Source of the DNA: Acidovorax delafieldii
Lineage (GTDB): Bacteria > Pseudomonadota > Gammaproteobacteria > Burkholderiales > Burkholderiaceae_C
Direction: 5' to 3'
Length of the DNA: 64,000 bases
Assembly: GCA_002377855.1 (NCBI GenBank)
Contig: DFQQ01000025.1
Coordinates: 1-64,000 of the forward strand
The notes beneath the pieces were generated by a model. That model did no database searches and was not told the DNA's origin. It was given only the letters and a program-made list of their open reading frames with translations. Position numbers and translations under genes: made by a program. Each line of letters opens with the position of its first letter. Within the stretch, counting starts at the first letter, position 1. This document shows, piece after piece, positions 26,430 to 34,458 of the stretch.

Positions 26430-27578
26430 ATGAACCCATCTGTTTTGAGCCGCAGGCAGTTTTCCGTGGGCGTGGGCGCCGCCGCCTTGGCTGGCTTCGG
26501 CGTTGCACATGCACAGAGCGAGGGACGCATCGTGCTGGGGCAGTCGGCCGCCTTCACGGGGCCAGCGGCACAGTTGGGCATCCAGTTCAACCAAGGCGCC
26601 AAGCTGTTCTTTGACCAGCTCAACGCTGCCGGGGGCGTGGGCAAGCGCACGGTGGAAATTCGCACGCTTGACGATGGCTACGAGCCAGACCGTTGTGCTG
26701 AAAACACGCGCAAGCTGATCGCGGACGATGTGTTTGCCTTGTTTGGCTATGTGGGCACGCCCACCAGCATGGCGGCGTTGCCGTTGTTCACGCAAGCCAA
26801 GGTGCCGTTTTTCGCCCCTTTTTCAGGTGCGGAATCGCTGCGCCAGCCATTCAACCGGCTGGTGTTTCACGTGCGGGCGTCTTATTACGATGAAACAGCC
26901 CTCATCGTGCGCCAGCTGGCGAACCTGGGTGTCAAGAAAATTGCGGTATTTCACCAAAATGATGCATATGGCAAGGCCGGATTGGACGGCGTCAACAAGG
27001 CGCTGGCGGAACACAAGCTCCCTCTTGCAGGCGCGGCAACAGTGGAGCGCAATTCGGTCGACGTAGCCGCAGCGGTGGAAAAGCTGGTGGCCGCCAAGCC
27101 CGATGCCGTGGTGCAGATCGCTGCTTACGCGGCCAGCGCAGCCTTTGTGCGCGCCGCGCGCAAGGCCGGCTTTGGCGGCACTTTCTACAACGTATCGTTT
27201 GTCGGTACCCAGGCGCTTGCTGACGAGCTGGGCAAGGACGGGGCCGGCGTCGTGGTGTCTCAGGTAGTACCGTCGCCCTACCAGCCCTCGCGCCAGATCA
27301 CGCGGGAGTTCCTCGAAGCCATCAAGAAAGGCGGCGACAAGGTGCAGCCCAACTATTCCAGCATGGAGGGCTTCTTGGCCGCACGCATCTTCACCGAAGG
27401 GCTGCGCCAGGCCCAGGCGGGGGGCAAGATCACGCGCGATTCCTTCATTGCCGGAGTGGAAGGGTTGGGTACACAGACGATTTCGGGCTTTCCTGTGTCG
27501 TTTGGACCCAACGACCATACGGCATCGCATTTTGTCGAAATGTCCATGCTTACGGGAGATGGGCGCGTACGAACCTGA
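26430..27578 (+). CDS. LivK-type ABC substrate-binding protein with Tat signal
   Basis: This periplasmic binding protein of the branched-chain amino acid/amide family is 382 aa. The N-terminus has a twin-arginine signal SRRQFSVGVG followed by a hydrophobic core and the AHAQ cleavage site. The mature part starts GRIVLGQSAAFTGPAAQLG, a hallmark of type I binding folds. I chose the ATG at 26430 because the signal peptide follows at once. No permease or ATPase gene is adjacent, so it must use a transporter coded elsewhere. It is divergent from a molybdopterin oxidoreductase gene and converges on argE-like. The ligand is unknown. Confidence 0.88.
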   Translation: MNPSVLSRRQFSVGVGAAALAGFGVAHAQSEGRIVLGQSAAFTGPAAQLGIQFNQGAKLFFDQLNAAGGVGKRTVEIRTLDDGYEPDRCAENTRKLIADDVFALFGYVGTPTSMAALPLFTQAKVPFFAPFSGAESLRQPFNRLVFHVRASYYDETALIVRQLANLGVKKIAVFHQNDAYGKAGLDGVNKALAEHKLPLAGAATVERNSVDVAAAVEKLVAAKPDAVVQIAAYAASAAFVRAARKAGFGGTFYNVSFVGTQALADELGKDGAGVVVSQVVPSPYQPSRQITREFLEAIKKGGDKVQPNYSSMEGFLAARIFTEGLRQAQAGGKITRDSFIAGVEGLGTQTISGFPVSFGPNDHTASHFVEMSMLTGDGRVRT

Positions 27579-27596
27579 GTGGGCGCCGTCGCGTAA

Positions 27597-27660
27597 CCCG
27601 GGGCTCCAGGCTGCGACCGTGGCGCTGCCCCTCTGAGCTCGCATCGTTCACAGCCCCGGG
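27597..27660. terminator. Possible hairpin between convergent genes
   Basis: CCCGGGGCT (27597-27605) can pair with AGCCCCGGG (27652-27660) across a long loop in the gap between the convergent binding-protein and argE-like genes. There is no T-run and the loop is long, so this is a weak candidate for a bidirectional transcript end. Confidence 0.25.
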
Positions 27661-27662
27661 GC

Positions 27663-28820
27663 TCAGTCCAGCGACTCGACGGCCGCCAGGCCCTGCATGA
27701 AGGCCTCGCAGCGCGCCAGTTGCTCCAGGCTCACGAACTCGTCAGGCTGGTGGGCCTGCTGGATGCTGCCGGGGCCGCACACCACGGTGGGGATTCCGGC
27801 CTGCTTGAAGAGCCCGGCTTCGGTGCCGAACGCTACCAGTGTGGTGCCGGTTTCACCGCTCAGTTGTTGGGCCAGCCGGGTCACCGCATCATCCTTGCTG
27901 CCCAGAAAGCTCGGTATTTCGCAAATGGTCTCAAATGCGAAGCCTGACTCGGGCGCAACTTTCTTCATCGCGGGTTCCAGGGATTTGGCGTAGGCCAGCA
28001 CTTCGGCTTGCATCTGGGCGGCGTTGGCGGTGGGCAGGTCGCGGAATTCGTAACGGAATTCGGCGTCCCGGGGCACCACGTTGTCGGCAATGCCGCCGTG
28101 GAACTGCCCGACGCTGGCGGTGGAAAAGGGCACGTCAAAGCCCTCGAAGCGCGCTTCGTGCTGCTCAAAGCCCTCGGCCATGTCGCGCACGCGGCCCACT
28201 ACGCGTGCGGCCATTTCGATGGCGTTGACCGAGTGGGGCGTCAGCGAAGAGTGCGCTTCTTTGCCGCGCACGCAGCACTTGTAGCGGTACACCCCTTTGT
28301 GGGCAATGGCTGGCACCATGAGTGTGGGCTCGCCCACGATGCAGGCGAGTGGCTTGGTGCCTGCGTCCCGCAGGTCGGCAATCAGTTCCTTCACGCCAAA
28401 GCAGCCGACCTCCTCGTCGTAGCTGAACGCGAAGTGCACGGCAAAGGGGGCCTTGCTGTTCAAAAAGCCCTCGGCATGCGCCACAGCAATGGCGATGAAG
28501 GCTTTCATGTCGGCGCTGCCGCGCCCGTACAGCTTGCCGTCGCGCACCAGGGCGCTCAAGGGGTCCATGCTCCAGTTCTGGCCGGTCCAGGGCACGGTGT
28601 CCGTGTGGCCCGAGAGGATGATCCCAGCAGGCTTGCCTTCGCCCAGCGTGGCAAACAGGTTGGCCTTGGTCCTGTCGGCATTGAAGGTGAGGCGGCTGGC
28701 CACGCCGAGCTTGGCCAGCGTGTCGCGCACGAAATGGATGAGTTCCAGGTTGGAGTTCTGGCTGACGGTGTTCATGCGCACCAGGGTTTGCGCAAGTTCA
28801 AGGGCGTGGGCAGAGAGCAT
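27663..28820 (-). CDS. argE: Acetylornithine deacetylase (ArgE), M20 family
   Basis: This 385-aa zinc aminoacylase should release ornithine from N-acetylornithine in arginine synthesis, or act on a related N-acyl amino acid. The M20 metal-site motifs are in order: SGHTDTVPW, GSADMKAFIA, YDEEVGCFG and a late GPGSIQQAHQPDEFV with the last His. Length and motif spelling fit the ArgE branch rather than DapE. It is divergent from another M20 gene, and the 114 bp between their starts may hold shared promoters. Many betaproteobacteria make ornithine through ArgJ, so this could be a scavenging enzyme. Confidence 0.85.
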   Translation of the reverse strand: MLSAHALELAQTLVRMNTVSQNSNLELIHFVRDTLAKLGVASRLTFNADRTKANLFATLGEGKPAGIILSGHTDTVPWTGQNWSMDPLSALVRDGKLYGRGSADMKAFIAIAVAHAEGFLNSKAPFAVHFAFSYDEEVGCFGVKELIADLRDAGTKPLACIVGEPTLMVPAIAHKGVYRYKCCVRGKEAHSSLTPHSVNAIEMAARVVGRVRDMAEGFEQHEARFEGFDVPFSTASVGQFHGGIADNVVPRDAEFRYEFRDLPTANAAQMQAEVLAYAKSLEPAMKKVAPESGFAFETICEIPSFLGSKDDAVTRLAQQLSGETGTTLVAFGTEAGLFKQAGIPTVVCGPGSIQQAHQPDEFVSLEQLARCEAFMQGLAAVESLD

Positions 28821-28934
28821 GGGCTGGGCTGTAGGCGTTGGTTTGCAAGACCCATTTCATCGGATGCCTTCTGCGCGAGCGATGGCATGGGTGTTGCTGG
28901 CGGGCTAGACTGTGCGATCGTAAGGATACATATC

Positions 28935-30146
28935 ATGAACGTTATCGACTCCATCGTCACCCAGGCCGCCGGTATTGCAGCGGTGCGCCGGGATATTCAC
29001 GCCCATCCCGAGCTGTGCTTTGAAGAAGTGCGCACCGCCGATGTGGTGGCGGGCAAGCTCACCGAATGGGGGATTCCTGTACACCGCGGTCTGGGCAAGA
29101 CGGGCGTGGTTGGCATCGTGCACGGCCGCGACGGCGGGGCCTGCGGCCGGGCGATTGGGCTGCGGGCCGACATGGACGCGCTGCCCATGCAGGAGTTCAA
29201 CACCTTCGAGCACGCCAGCAAACACCAGGGCAAGATGCACGCCTGCGGCCACGACGGCCACACGGCCATGCTGCTCGCGGCAGCGCAGCACTTTGCCAAG
29301 CACCGCCATTTTGATGGCACGGTGTACCTGATCTTCCAGCCGGCGGAAGAGGGGGGCGGAGGCGCTCGCGTGATGATCGAGGATGGCCTGTTTGAGCAGT
29401 TCCCGATGCAGGCGGTGTACGGCATGCACAACTGGCCGGGCATGCCTGCGGGCACTTTTGCCGTGAGCCCCGGCCCCGTGATGGCTTCGACCAGCGAGTT
29501 CAAGATTACCATCCGTGGAAAGGGCGGCCACGCGGCGCTGCCGCACACGGGCATTGACCCGGTGCCGATTGCCTGCCAGATGGTGCAGGCCTTCCAGACC
29601 ATCATCAGCCGCAACAAGAAGCCTGTGGACGCGGGTGTGATCTCGGTCACCATGATCCACACCGGCGAGGCCACCAACGTGGTGCCCGACAGCTGCGAAC
29701 TGCAGGGCACGGTGCGCACCTTCACCATGGAGGTGCTCGACCTCATCGAAAAGCGGATGCGCCAGATTGCCGAGCACACCTGCGCTGCACACGACGCCAC
29801 GTGCGAGTTCGAGTTTGTGCGCAACTACCCGGCCACCATCAACTCGCCGGCAGAGGCGGAATTCGCCCGCCAGGTCATGGCCGGCGTGGTGGGGCCCGAA
29901 CGCGTGCTGGCCCAAGAGCCAACCATGGGGGCTGAAGATTTCGCCTACATGCTGCAGGCCAAGCTTGGCGCGTATTGCTTTATCTCCAACGGCGACGGGG
30001 CCCACCGCGAGATGGGGCATGGCGCGGGCCCGTGCACGCTGCACAACCCCAGCTACGACTTCAATGACGACCTGATCCCGTTGGGCGGCACCTTCTGGGT
30101 GCGGCTGGCACAGGAGTGGCTGGCCGCCCAGGCCAAGGCCGCCTGA
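28935..30146 (+). CDS. M20-family amidohydrolase (hippurate/IAA-amino acid hydrolase type)
   Basis: This 403-aa metal-dependent amidohydrolase splits N-acyl amino acids such as hippurate or acetyl-amino acids. The chosen ATG is preceded by TAAGGATA. The family fingerprint is GLRADMDALPM, KMHACGHDGHTAMLL and QPAEEGGGGARVMIE; HxCGHDGH is specific for this subgroup. A late GAEDFAYMLQ motif is also as expected. The open frame extends far upstream on the antisense of argE, but that part is not coding. It is followed by a DUF2817 peptidase gene in the same direction, suggesting a shared amide-degrading unit. Confidence 0.9.
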   Translation: MNVIDSIVTQAAGIAAVRRDIHAHPELCFEEVRTADVVAGKLTEWGIPVHRGLGKTGVVGIVHGRDGGACGRAIGLRADMDALPMQEFNTFEHASKHQGKMHACGHDGHTAMLLAAAQHFAKHRHFDGTVYLIFQPAEEGGGGARVMIEDGLFEQFPMQAVYGMHNWPGMPAGTFAVSPGPVMASTSEFKITIRGKGGHAALPHTGIDPVPIACQMVQAFQTIISRNKKPVDAGVISVTMIHTGEATNVVPDSCELQGTVRTFTMEVLDLIEKRMRQIAEHTCAAHDATCEFEFVRNYPATINSPAEAEFARQVMAGVVGPERVLAQEPTMGAEDFAYMLQAKLGAYCFISNGDGAHREMGHGAGPCTLHNPSYDFNDDLIPLGGTFWVRLAQEWLAAQAKAA

Positions 30147-30212
30147 CACCGAAGCCGCCCCGCTGGGGCATGCCTGTGCCCCAGCTTTGCCGTTGACTGA
30201 AAGAGACACTCC

Positions 30213-31313
30213 ATGATTGGTATTCCCCAGGCCTTTTCCCCCACGTATGCGGTGGCCCGCAAGAAGTTCCTGGAGGCCGCTGCCGCCGCTGGGATGCAAA
30301 TCGATTCCCACACCCATCCGCTGGCAGGGCGCGAAGGCGAAGTGCTGGCCATGGACGTGGCTCTTGACGGCCCCAGGGATGCAGAAAAGCTGTTGATTGT
30401 GAGCAGCGCCTGCCACGGCGTGGAAGGCTACTGCGGCAGCGGCGCGCAGGTGTTTGCACTGCACGATGCCGAATGGCGCGCGGAGGCCCGCGAGGCCGGG
30501 GTGGCTGTGCTCTACATCCATGCGCTCAATCCGTATGGTTTCTCGCATATTCGCCGCACCACGCACGAGAACGTGGACCTCAACCGCAACTTCCACTCCT
30601 TCAAGGAGCCTCTTGCGCAAAACCCTGCCTACCGCGAGATCGCCTCGCTGCTGCTGCCCGATGTGTGGCCGCCCAATGCTGCCAACGCGCAGGCAGTGCA
30701 GGCATTCATTGCCGAGCGGGGTGAAGCCGCGTGGCAGGCCGCCGTCACGCGCGGCCAGCACGAGTTTCCGCAGGGGCTTTTCTTTGGCGGCACCGCGCCC
30801 ACCTGGAGCAACCAGACCTTGCGCCATGTGCTGCGCGACCACGCCACCCGCGCCCAGCGCCTGGCGTGGATTGATGTGCACACGGGCCTGGGGCCGAGCG
30901 GGCTGGGTGAGCGCATCTATGCTGGCAAAGACGACCCCGCAGCCGTGCAGCGAGCGCGCCAGTGGTGGGGCGATGACGGTGCGACGCCCGTGACTTCCTT
31001 CTACGACGGATCCTCCACCTCAGCCTTCCTCACGGGGCTGATGTGGTCTTGCGTGTACGAAGAGTGCCCCCAGGCCGAGTACACCGGTATCGCCATGGAA
31101 TACGGCACGGTGCCGTTCAGCGGCATCGTTCACGCACTGCGCGCAGAGCACTGGCTCAACATCCACCCAGAAGCCCCGGCCGAGCTGGCTGCGCAAATCA
31201 AGGCACAACTGCTGGCCGCGTTCTACATTGACACCGACGAATGGAAGGGCCAGATCATCAGCCAGGCGCGGCAGTCGCTGTTCCAGGCTGTGGATGGATT
31301 GGCTGATATTTGA
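30213..31313 (+). CDS. DUF2817 / M14-like metallopeptidase
   Basis: This 366-aa protein resembles zinc carboxypeptidases. A possible metal site is SSACHGVEGYCGS, with the HxxE pattern, a following VDLNRNF segment (the NR substrate-binding pair of M14 enzymes) and the third ligand in WIDVHTGLG. These place it in the DUF2817/M14-like group, which is poorly characterised. No signal peptide is present. It lies 66 bp after the M20 gene with an AGAGACAC region before the ATG. It likely removes a peptide or amide bond from small substrates. Confidence 0.8.
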   Translation: MIGIPQAFSPTYAVARKKFLEAAAAAGMQIDSHTHPLAGREGEVLAMDVALDGPRDAEKLLIVSSACHGVEGYCGSGAQVFALHDAEWRAEAREAGVAVLYIHALNPYGFSHIRRTTHENVDLNRNFHSFKEPLAQNPAYREIASLLLPDVWPPNAANAQAVQAFIAERGEAAWQAAVTRGQHEFPQGLFFGGTAPTWSNQTLRHVLRDHATRAQRLAWIDVHTGLGPSGLGERIYAGKDDPAAVQRARQWWGDDGATPVTSFYDGSSTSAFLTGLMWSCVYEECPQAEYTGIAMEYGTVPFSGIVHALRAEHWLNIHPEAPAELAAQIKAQLLAAFYIDTDEWKGQIISQARQSLFQAVDGLADI

Positions 31314-31324
31314 TCAAATCGGTC

Positions 31325-31375
31325 TGCAGCGCTTGTTCATAAAGCGGCAGACGCTATAAAAAGTGTAGCAATTGA
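31325..31375. repeat. Degenerate copy of dispersed AGCGCTT-family repeat
   Basis: The segment after the DUF2817 gene contains CAGCGCTTGTTCATAAAGCG and an AT-rich flank with GTGTAGCAATT, resembling the other copies (GCGCTT, short spacer, AAGCG). It lies in the 269-bp gap before the acyl-CoA-binding protein gene; the rest of that gap holds nothing else I can support apart from the likely promoter of the next gene. Confidence 0.45.
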
Positions 31376-31582
31376 TGGCGTGCCGCTCCCGGCTGCGCGT
31401 TGGCCGCGCCAGCGCTTGCCTGGCCGCAAACTCGCGCATGGCTGAGCTGGGCGGGGCAGTGTCGTGTGGGCGTCGCTCGCCGGCAAGCGGTGTGGCACAC
31501 GCGGGTGCGACCCACTAAGATGGCGCGGCTTGTTTTTTTGCATGTTCTCGCCCCCTTCCCACATTGATACGGAGACAACCGC

Positions 31583-31837
31583 ATGTCTGACTTGAACGCC
31601 GCTTTTGAAGCCGCCGTCGCCAACTCCAAGAACCTGGCCGAGCGCCCCGACAACCCGACGCTGCTCAAGATCTATGCCCTGTACAAGCAGGCCACGGCAG
31701 GCGACAACGCCGAGAAAAAGCCCAGCTTTTCCGATGTGGTGGGCCGCGCCAAGTGGGACGCCTGGGAAAAGCTCAAGGGCACTGAGGCCGACGCTGCCAA
31801 GCAGATGTACATCGATCTGATCACCGAGCTGAGCTGA
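31583..31837 (+). CDS. Acyl-CoA-binding protein
   Basis: This 84-aa cytoplasmic four-helix bundle binds long-chain acyl-CoA esters. LKIYALYKQATAGD, then AKWDAWEKLKG and the closing MYIDLI helix are the classical ACBP signature, with Tyr and Lys ligand contacts in place. The family is common in eukaryotes and scattered in bacteria, including Comamonadaceae. A GGAGACAACCGC region precedes the ATG. A good terminator follows. It stands alone and converges on HMG-CoA lyase. Confidence 0.93.
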   Translation: MSDLNAAFEAAVANSKNLAERPDNPTLLKIYALYKQATAGDNAEKKPSFSDVVGRAKWDAWEKLKGTEADAAKQMYIDLITELS

Positions 31838-31909
31838 GGGCCGGGGAGGCTGATGGCCCATGTGGCCTGCATTCAAGCCGCCCGACCGTTTTCTGCTTCC
31901 TTCGGCAAG

Positions 31910-31934
31910 GCGACCCGTAGCGGTCGCTTTTTTT
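31910..31934 (+). terminator. Intrinsic terminator after the acyl-CoA-binding protein gene
   Basis: GCGACC (31910-31915) pairs with GGTCGC (31922-31927) around a 6-base loop and is followed by seven T residues (31928-31934). It lies 73 bp after the stop codon and just before the 3' end of the convergent HMG-CoA lyase gene. Confidence 0.75.
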
Positions 31935-31939
31935 GCGCC

Positions 31940-32863
31940 TCATGCCCCCGCCGACCACCCTTTGGGCAGCCCCGCCAGGGGCGTCATGCCGTACAGCGGC
32001 TCGTTGGGCAGGCCCGCCTGCAGCGCCTCGCGCGCCGCGAGCAGGCGGCCGTAATCCACGCCTGTGGCGATGCCCATGGCCTCGAACATGAAGACCAGGT
32101 CTTCCGTCACCACGTTGCCCGACGCGCCAGGTGCATAGGGGCAACCGCCCAGCCCACCCTGCGAAGCGTCGAACGTGCGCACACCCACGTCGTAGGCGGC
32201 CAGGCAGTTGGCCAGGCCCAGGCCGCGCGTGTTGTGCATGTGGGCCGCCCCGGCCTTGGCGCCCAGCTCGGCGCGCAGGCGCGTGAACAGGCGGCGCACC
32301 TGGGCCGGGTTGGCCATGCCGGTGGTGTCCGACAGGCCCACTTCGTCCACGCCCGCTTCGGCGCACAGCACGGCCAGGCGTATCACGTCGTCTTCTGGCA
32401 CGTTGCCCTGCAGCGTGCAGCCAAAAGCGGTGGACAAACCCACCTCGATCAGCGCTTGCGGTGCGGTGTCGGCGCGCTGCTGCACCACGGCCTGCAGCTC
32501 TTGCACCATGGCGGCGGGCGTTTTGCGCACGTTGGCCAGCGAATGCGCCTCGCTGGCCGACACGGGCAAGGTCACCTTGTGCGCGCCGGCCTGCAGCGCG
32601 GCCTCGGCCCCGCGCAGGTTGGGGGCCAGGGCCATCACGGTGATGTGGGGGTGCCGGGCCACGGCATGGCGCACCACCTCGGCCACATCGGCCATTTGCG
32701 GCAGAAGTTTGGCGGGAACGAAGGAGCCGACTTCGATCTCGCGCAGGCCGGCGGCCACCAGGGCATCGACCCAGGCCAGTTTGTGTGCCGTGGGCATGGT
32801 GGCGTTGATGGACTGCAACCCGTCGCGCGGTCCGACTTCGCTGATGAGTACGCTGGGCTTCAT
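31940..32863 (-). CDS. Hydroxymethylglutaryl-CoA lyase
   Basis: This 307-aa TIM-barrel enzyme cleaves HMG-CoA to acetyl-CoA and acetoacetate in leucine or acetoacetate metabolism. The opening motif EVGPRDGLQ carries the metal-binding Asp and catalytic Arg. GLSDTTGMANP follows, and the signature GLGGCPYAPGASGN supplies the active-site Cys. AHMHNTRGLG provides metal-binding His residues. It is the last gene of a minus-strand unit after the aminopeptidase and PHA-system genes (15-bp gap). The family is clear; related lyases on other 3-hydroxy acyl-CoAs cannot be excluded. Confidence 0.92.
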   Translation of the reverse strand: MKPSVLISEVGPRDGLQSINATMPTAHKLAWVDALVAAGLREIEVGSFVPAKLLPQMADVAEVVRHAVARHPHITVMALAPNLRGAEAALQAGAHKVTLPVSASEAHSLANVRKTPAAMVQELQAVVQQRADTAPQALIEVGLSTAFGCTLQGNVPEDDVIRLAVLCAEAGVDEVGLSDTTGMANPAQVRRLFTRLRAELGAKAGAAHMHNTRGLGLANCLAAYDVGVRTFDASQGGLGGCPYAPGASGNVVTEDLVFMFEAMGIATGVDYGRLLAAREALQAGLPNEPLYGMTPLAGLPKGWSAGA

Positions 32864-32878
32864 GCGCGTTGCACGCCT

Positions 32879-33187
32879 TCAGGCCACCGTGGGGTTGGGC
32901 ACGCCCAGCAGGGCGTCCAGCTGGCTGCCGATTTCGGCCTCAATCCTGTCCTTGAATGCCCCAAACAAAAAACCCAGCTTGGCGTGCATGTCGAACTGGC
33001 TGGCGTCGACCAGCAGGGTGCCGCTCACGCCGGCTCGGCTGAAGTTCAGCGTGTCCTGCAGTTCGCCTTCTTCGTAGGTGCATTCCATGTCGAATTTTTC
33101 CTCGGCCTTGCGGGCCCAGGCGCGTGCCACTTCGCGGGCTTGGGGCAGGCCCAGTTGGTGGTCGCGTTGGATGTGAAGGTCAGGCAC
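32879..33187 (-). CDS. Polyhydroxyalkanoic acid system family protein
   Basis: This 102-aa small soluble protein of the PHA granule region family reads PDLHIQRDHQLGLPQAREVA at its start and has WARKAEEKFDMECTYEEG in the middle. I chose a GTG start at 33187, which has a good AAGGAGA site and matches the family N-terminus; the longer upstream frame overlaps the aminopeptidase gene in another frame. The start overlaps the 3' end of the aminopeptidase gene by 8 bp, suggesting translational coupling. Its role in PHA metabolism is known only from family association. Confidence 0.85.
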   Translation of the reverse strand: MPDLHIQRDHQLGLPQAREVARAWARKAEEKFDMECTYEEGELQDTLNFSRAGVSGTLLVDASQFDMHAKLGFLFGAFKDRIEAEIGSQLDALLGVPNPTVA

Positions 33188-34367
33188 CGGGTTTCTCCTT
33201 GGGATGGGTGAGCGCCCGCAGGGCATCGTGGCGCTCGGGCAGGGGCTGTTGGGTGAGTTGTCGCACGGCATCATAAAACCGGGGCCAGTCGCGGCCCTCG
33301 CGCTCAAACAGGGCTTCAAAGGCGGGCACCAGCTCATCGTAGGCAGCCTGTGCCGCCAAACTGGCGTTGTTGGCTTTCTCCACCCAGCGGTCATAGCCCG
33401 CCACCTGCGCGGGCGTGGCGGCGGGTGCCGTGGTTTGGCCGGGGGCCGTTTGCAGCCACTGAGCGCGCAGCGCAGCGTACTCGCTGCGGAAACCTTGCAT
33501 TGCTTCAATTTTCATAGCGGCCAGCGCTTTATCTGTGGGCGCTGGGCCTTGTTTTTTGTCATAAATTGCCGCCAGCCGCGCACGGGTGGCGCGCGTCAGC
33601 GCCTTGAAGGCGTTGCGCCGGGCCTCGCTGGCCGCAAAGGCTGCGCGCACCTCAGGGGTGCTTTGGGTGGCGAGCCATTGCGCACTGCCCAGCCGCTCTA
33701 CCGCAGTGGCAAAAGATTCGTTGAACAGCGTGTCGCCCTGCGCATACACCACCTGGTGTGCCAGTTCATGGAACAGCAGGCGCACAAACTCACCTTCGGG
33801 CCAAGCAATGAAGGTCGACAGCAGCGGGTCGCCTCCGGCCCAGTTCATATAGCCCAACGTGGAGTACGCTGGCACGCCGTACACATCCACTTCCAGACCC
33901 TGGCTGGCCAGCGCCTGCGCCTCAGCCTGGGCGTCGCTTTGGGCAAAGTAGCCCCGGTATCCAATGCAGCCCGTTACCGGAAAGCACCAGGTGTGCAGTG
34001 TGAGTGCGTCAGGCGGTGCTGCCACCACGTTCCATACCGCGGCGGGACGCTTGAGGTCGGCATAGCGGCGGTAGCTGGCGTTGTCGGGCAGGTGCAGTTC
34101 AGAAACGGCAAATGCCCTCGCGCGCTGGGCCAGCTGCAGGCGCTGGCGCAGCGGTGCTGGGGTGTCTGCACGAGCGATCCAGTCGTCCAGTGGCTGGGCC
34201 GCCTGCATCAGCTGCACATGGCCGTTGACCGACTGCCAGTAGTACCCCAACGTGCTGCGCATGGGGGCGCAGCCGCTGAGCAGCACAAGGCTGCACAGCA
34301 GTGCGAGCAGGGCCTGCGGTGCAGGAGCCGTGCGGGCGGCAATGGGCGTGGAGCGGGGCTGGCGCAT
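33180..34367 (-). CDS. Lipoprotein aminopeptidase (PF10023-like) with in-frame repeat insert
   Basis: This 395-aa predicted lipoprotein has a signal peptide ending in the lipobox LLSGC, with Cys33 as lipid site. A zinc site HELAH (His200, Glu201, His204) is followed by NESFA with Glu217. The general layout fits the putative aminopeptidase family of Proteobacteria. Residues about 270-291 (DKKQGPAPTDKALAAMKIEA) are coded by a copy of a dispersed palindromic repeat, so they are likely an acquired surface loop. It heads a minus-strand unit with the PHA-system and HMG-CoA lyase genes and is divergent from tag. Confidence 0.85.
   Translation of the reverse strand: MRQPRSTPIAARTAPAPQALLALLCSLVLLSGCAPMRSTLGYYWQSVNGHVQLMQAAQPLDDWIARADTPAPLRQRLQLAQRARAFAVSELHLPDNASYRRYADLKRPAAVWNVVAAPPDALTLHTWCFPVTGCIGYRGYFAQSDAQAEAQALASQGLEVDVYGVPAYSTLGYMNWAGGDPLLSTFIAWPEGEFVRLLFHELAHQVVYAQGDTLFNESFATAVERLGSAQWLATQSTPEVRAAFAASEARRNAFKALTRATRARLAAIYDKKQGPAPTDKALAAMKIEAMQGFRSEYAALRAQWLQTAPGQTTAPAATPAQVAGYDRWVEKANNASLAAQAAYDELVPAFEALFEREGRDWPRFYDAVRQLTQQPLPERHDALRALTHPKEKPGA
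33501..33562. repeat. AGCGCTT-family palindromic repeat inside the aminopeptidase gene
   Basis: The sequence begins GCTTCAATTTTCATAGC and continues through CAGCGCTTTATCTG and GGGCGCTGGGCCTTG to GTTTTTTGTC. The copy at 56121-56181 reads GCTTCAATTTTGATAGC, then GGCGCTTGGCTGGTAAGCGC and GCCTGTTTTTG, in the same orientation and order. It lies inside the coding sequence and keeps the frame open. Confidence 0.8.
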
Positions 34368-34458
34368 GGGGCCTTGTGGGTGGCAGCGGTGTCTGGTGGC
34401 AGAAGCCGCATCGTAGCTGTGTCAGCAGCATGGCGCGACCGGTTCCTAGAATGCCCGT

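Noticed and set aside
28905..30881. A 658-codon minus-strand frame opposite the M20 and DUF2817 genes
   Set aside because: It is an antisense shadow; both plus-strand genes have complete catalytic motifs.
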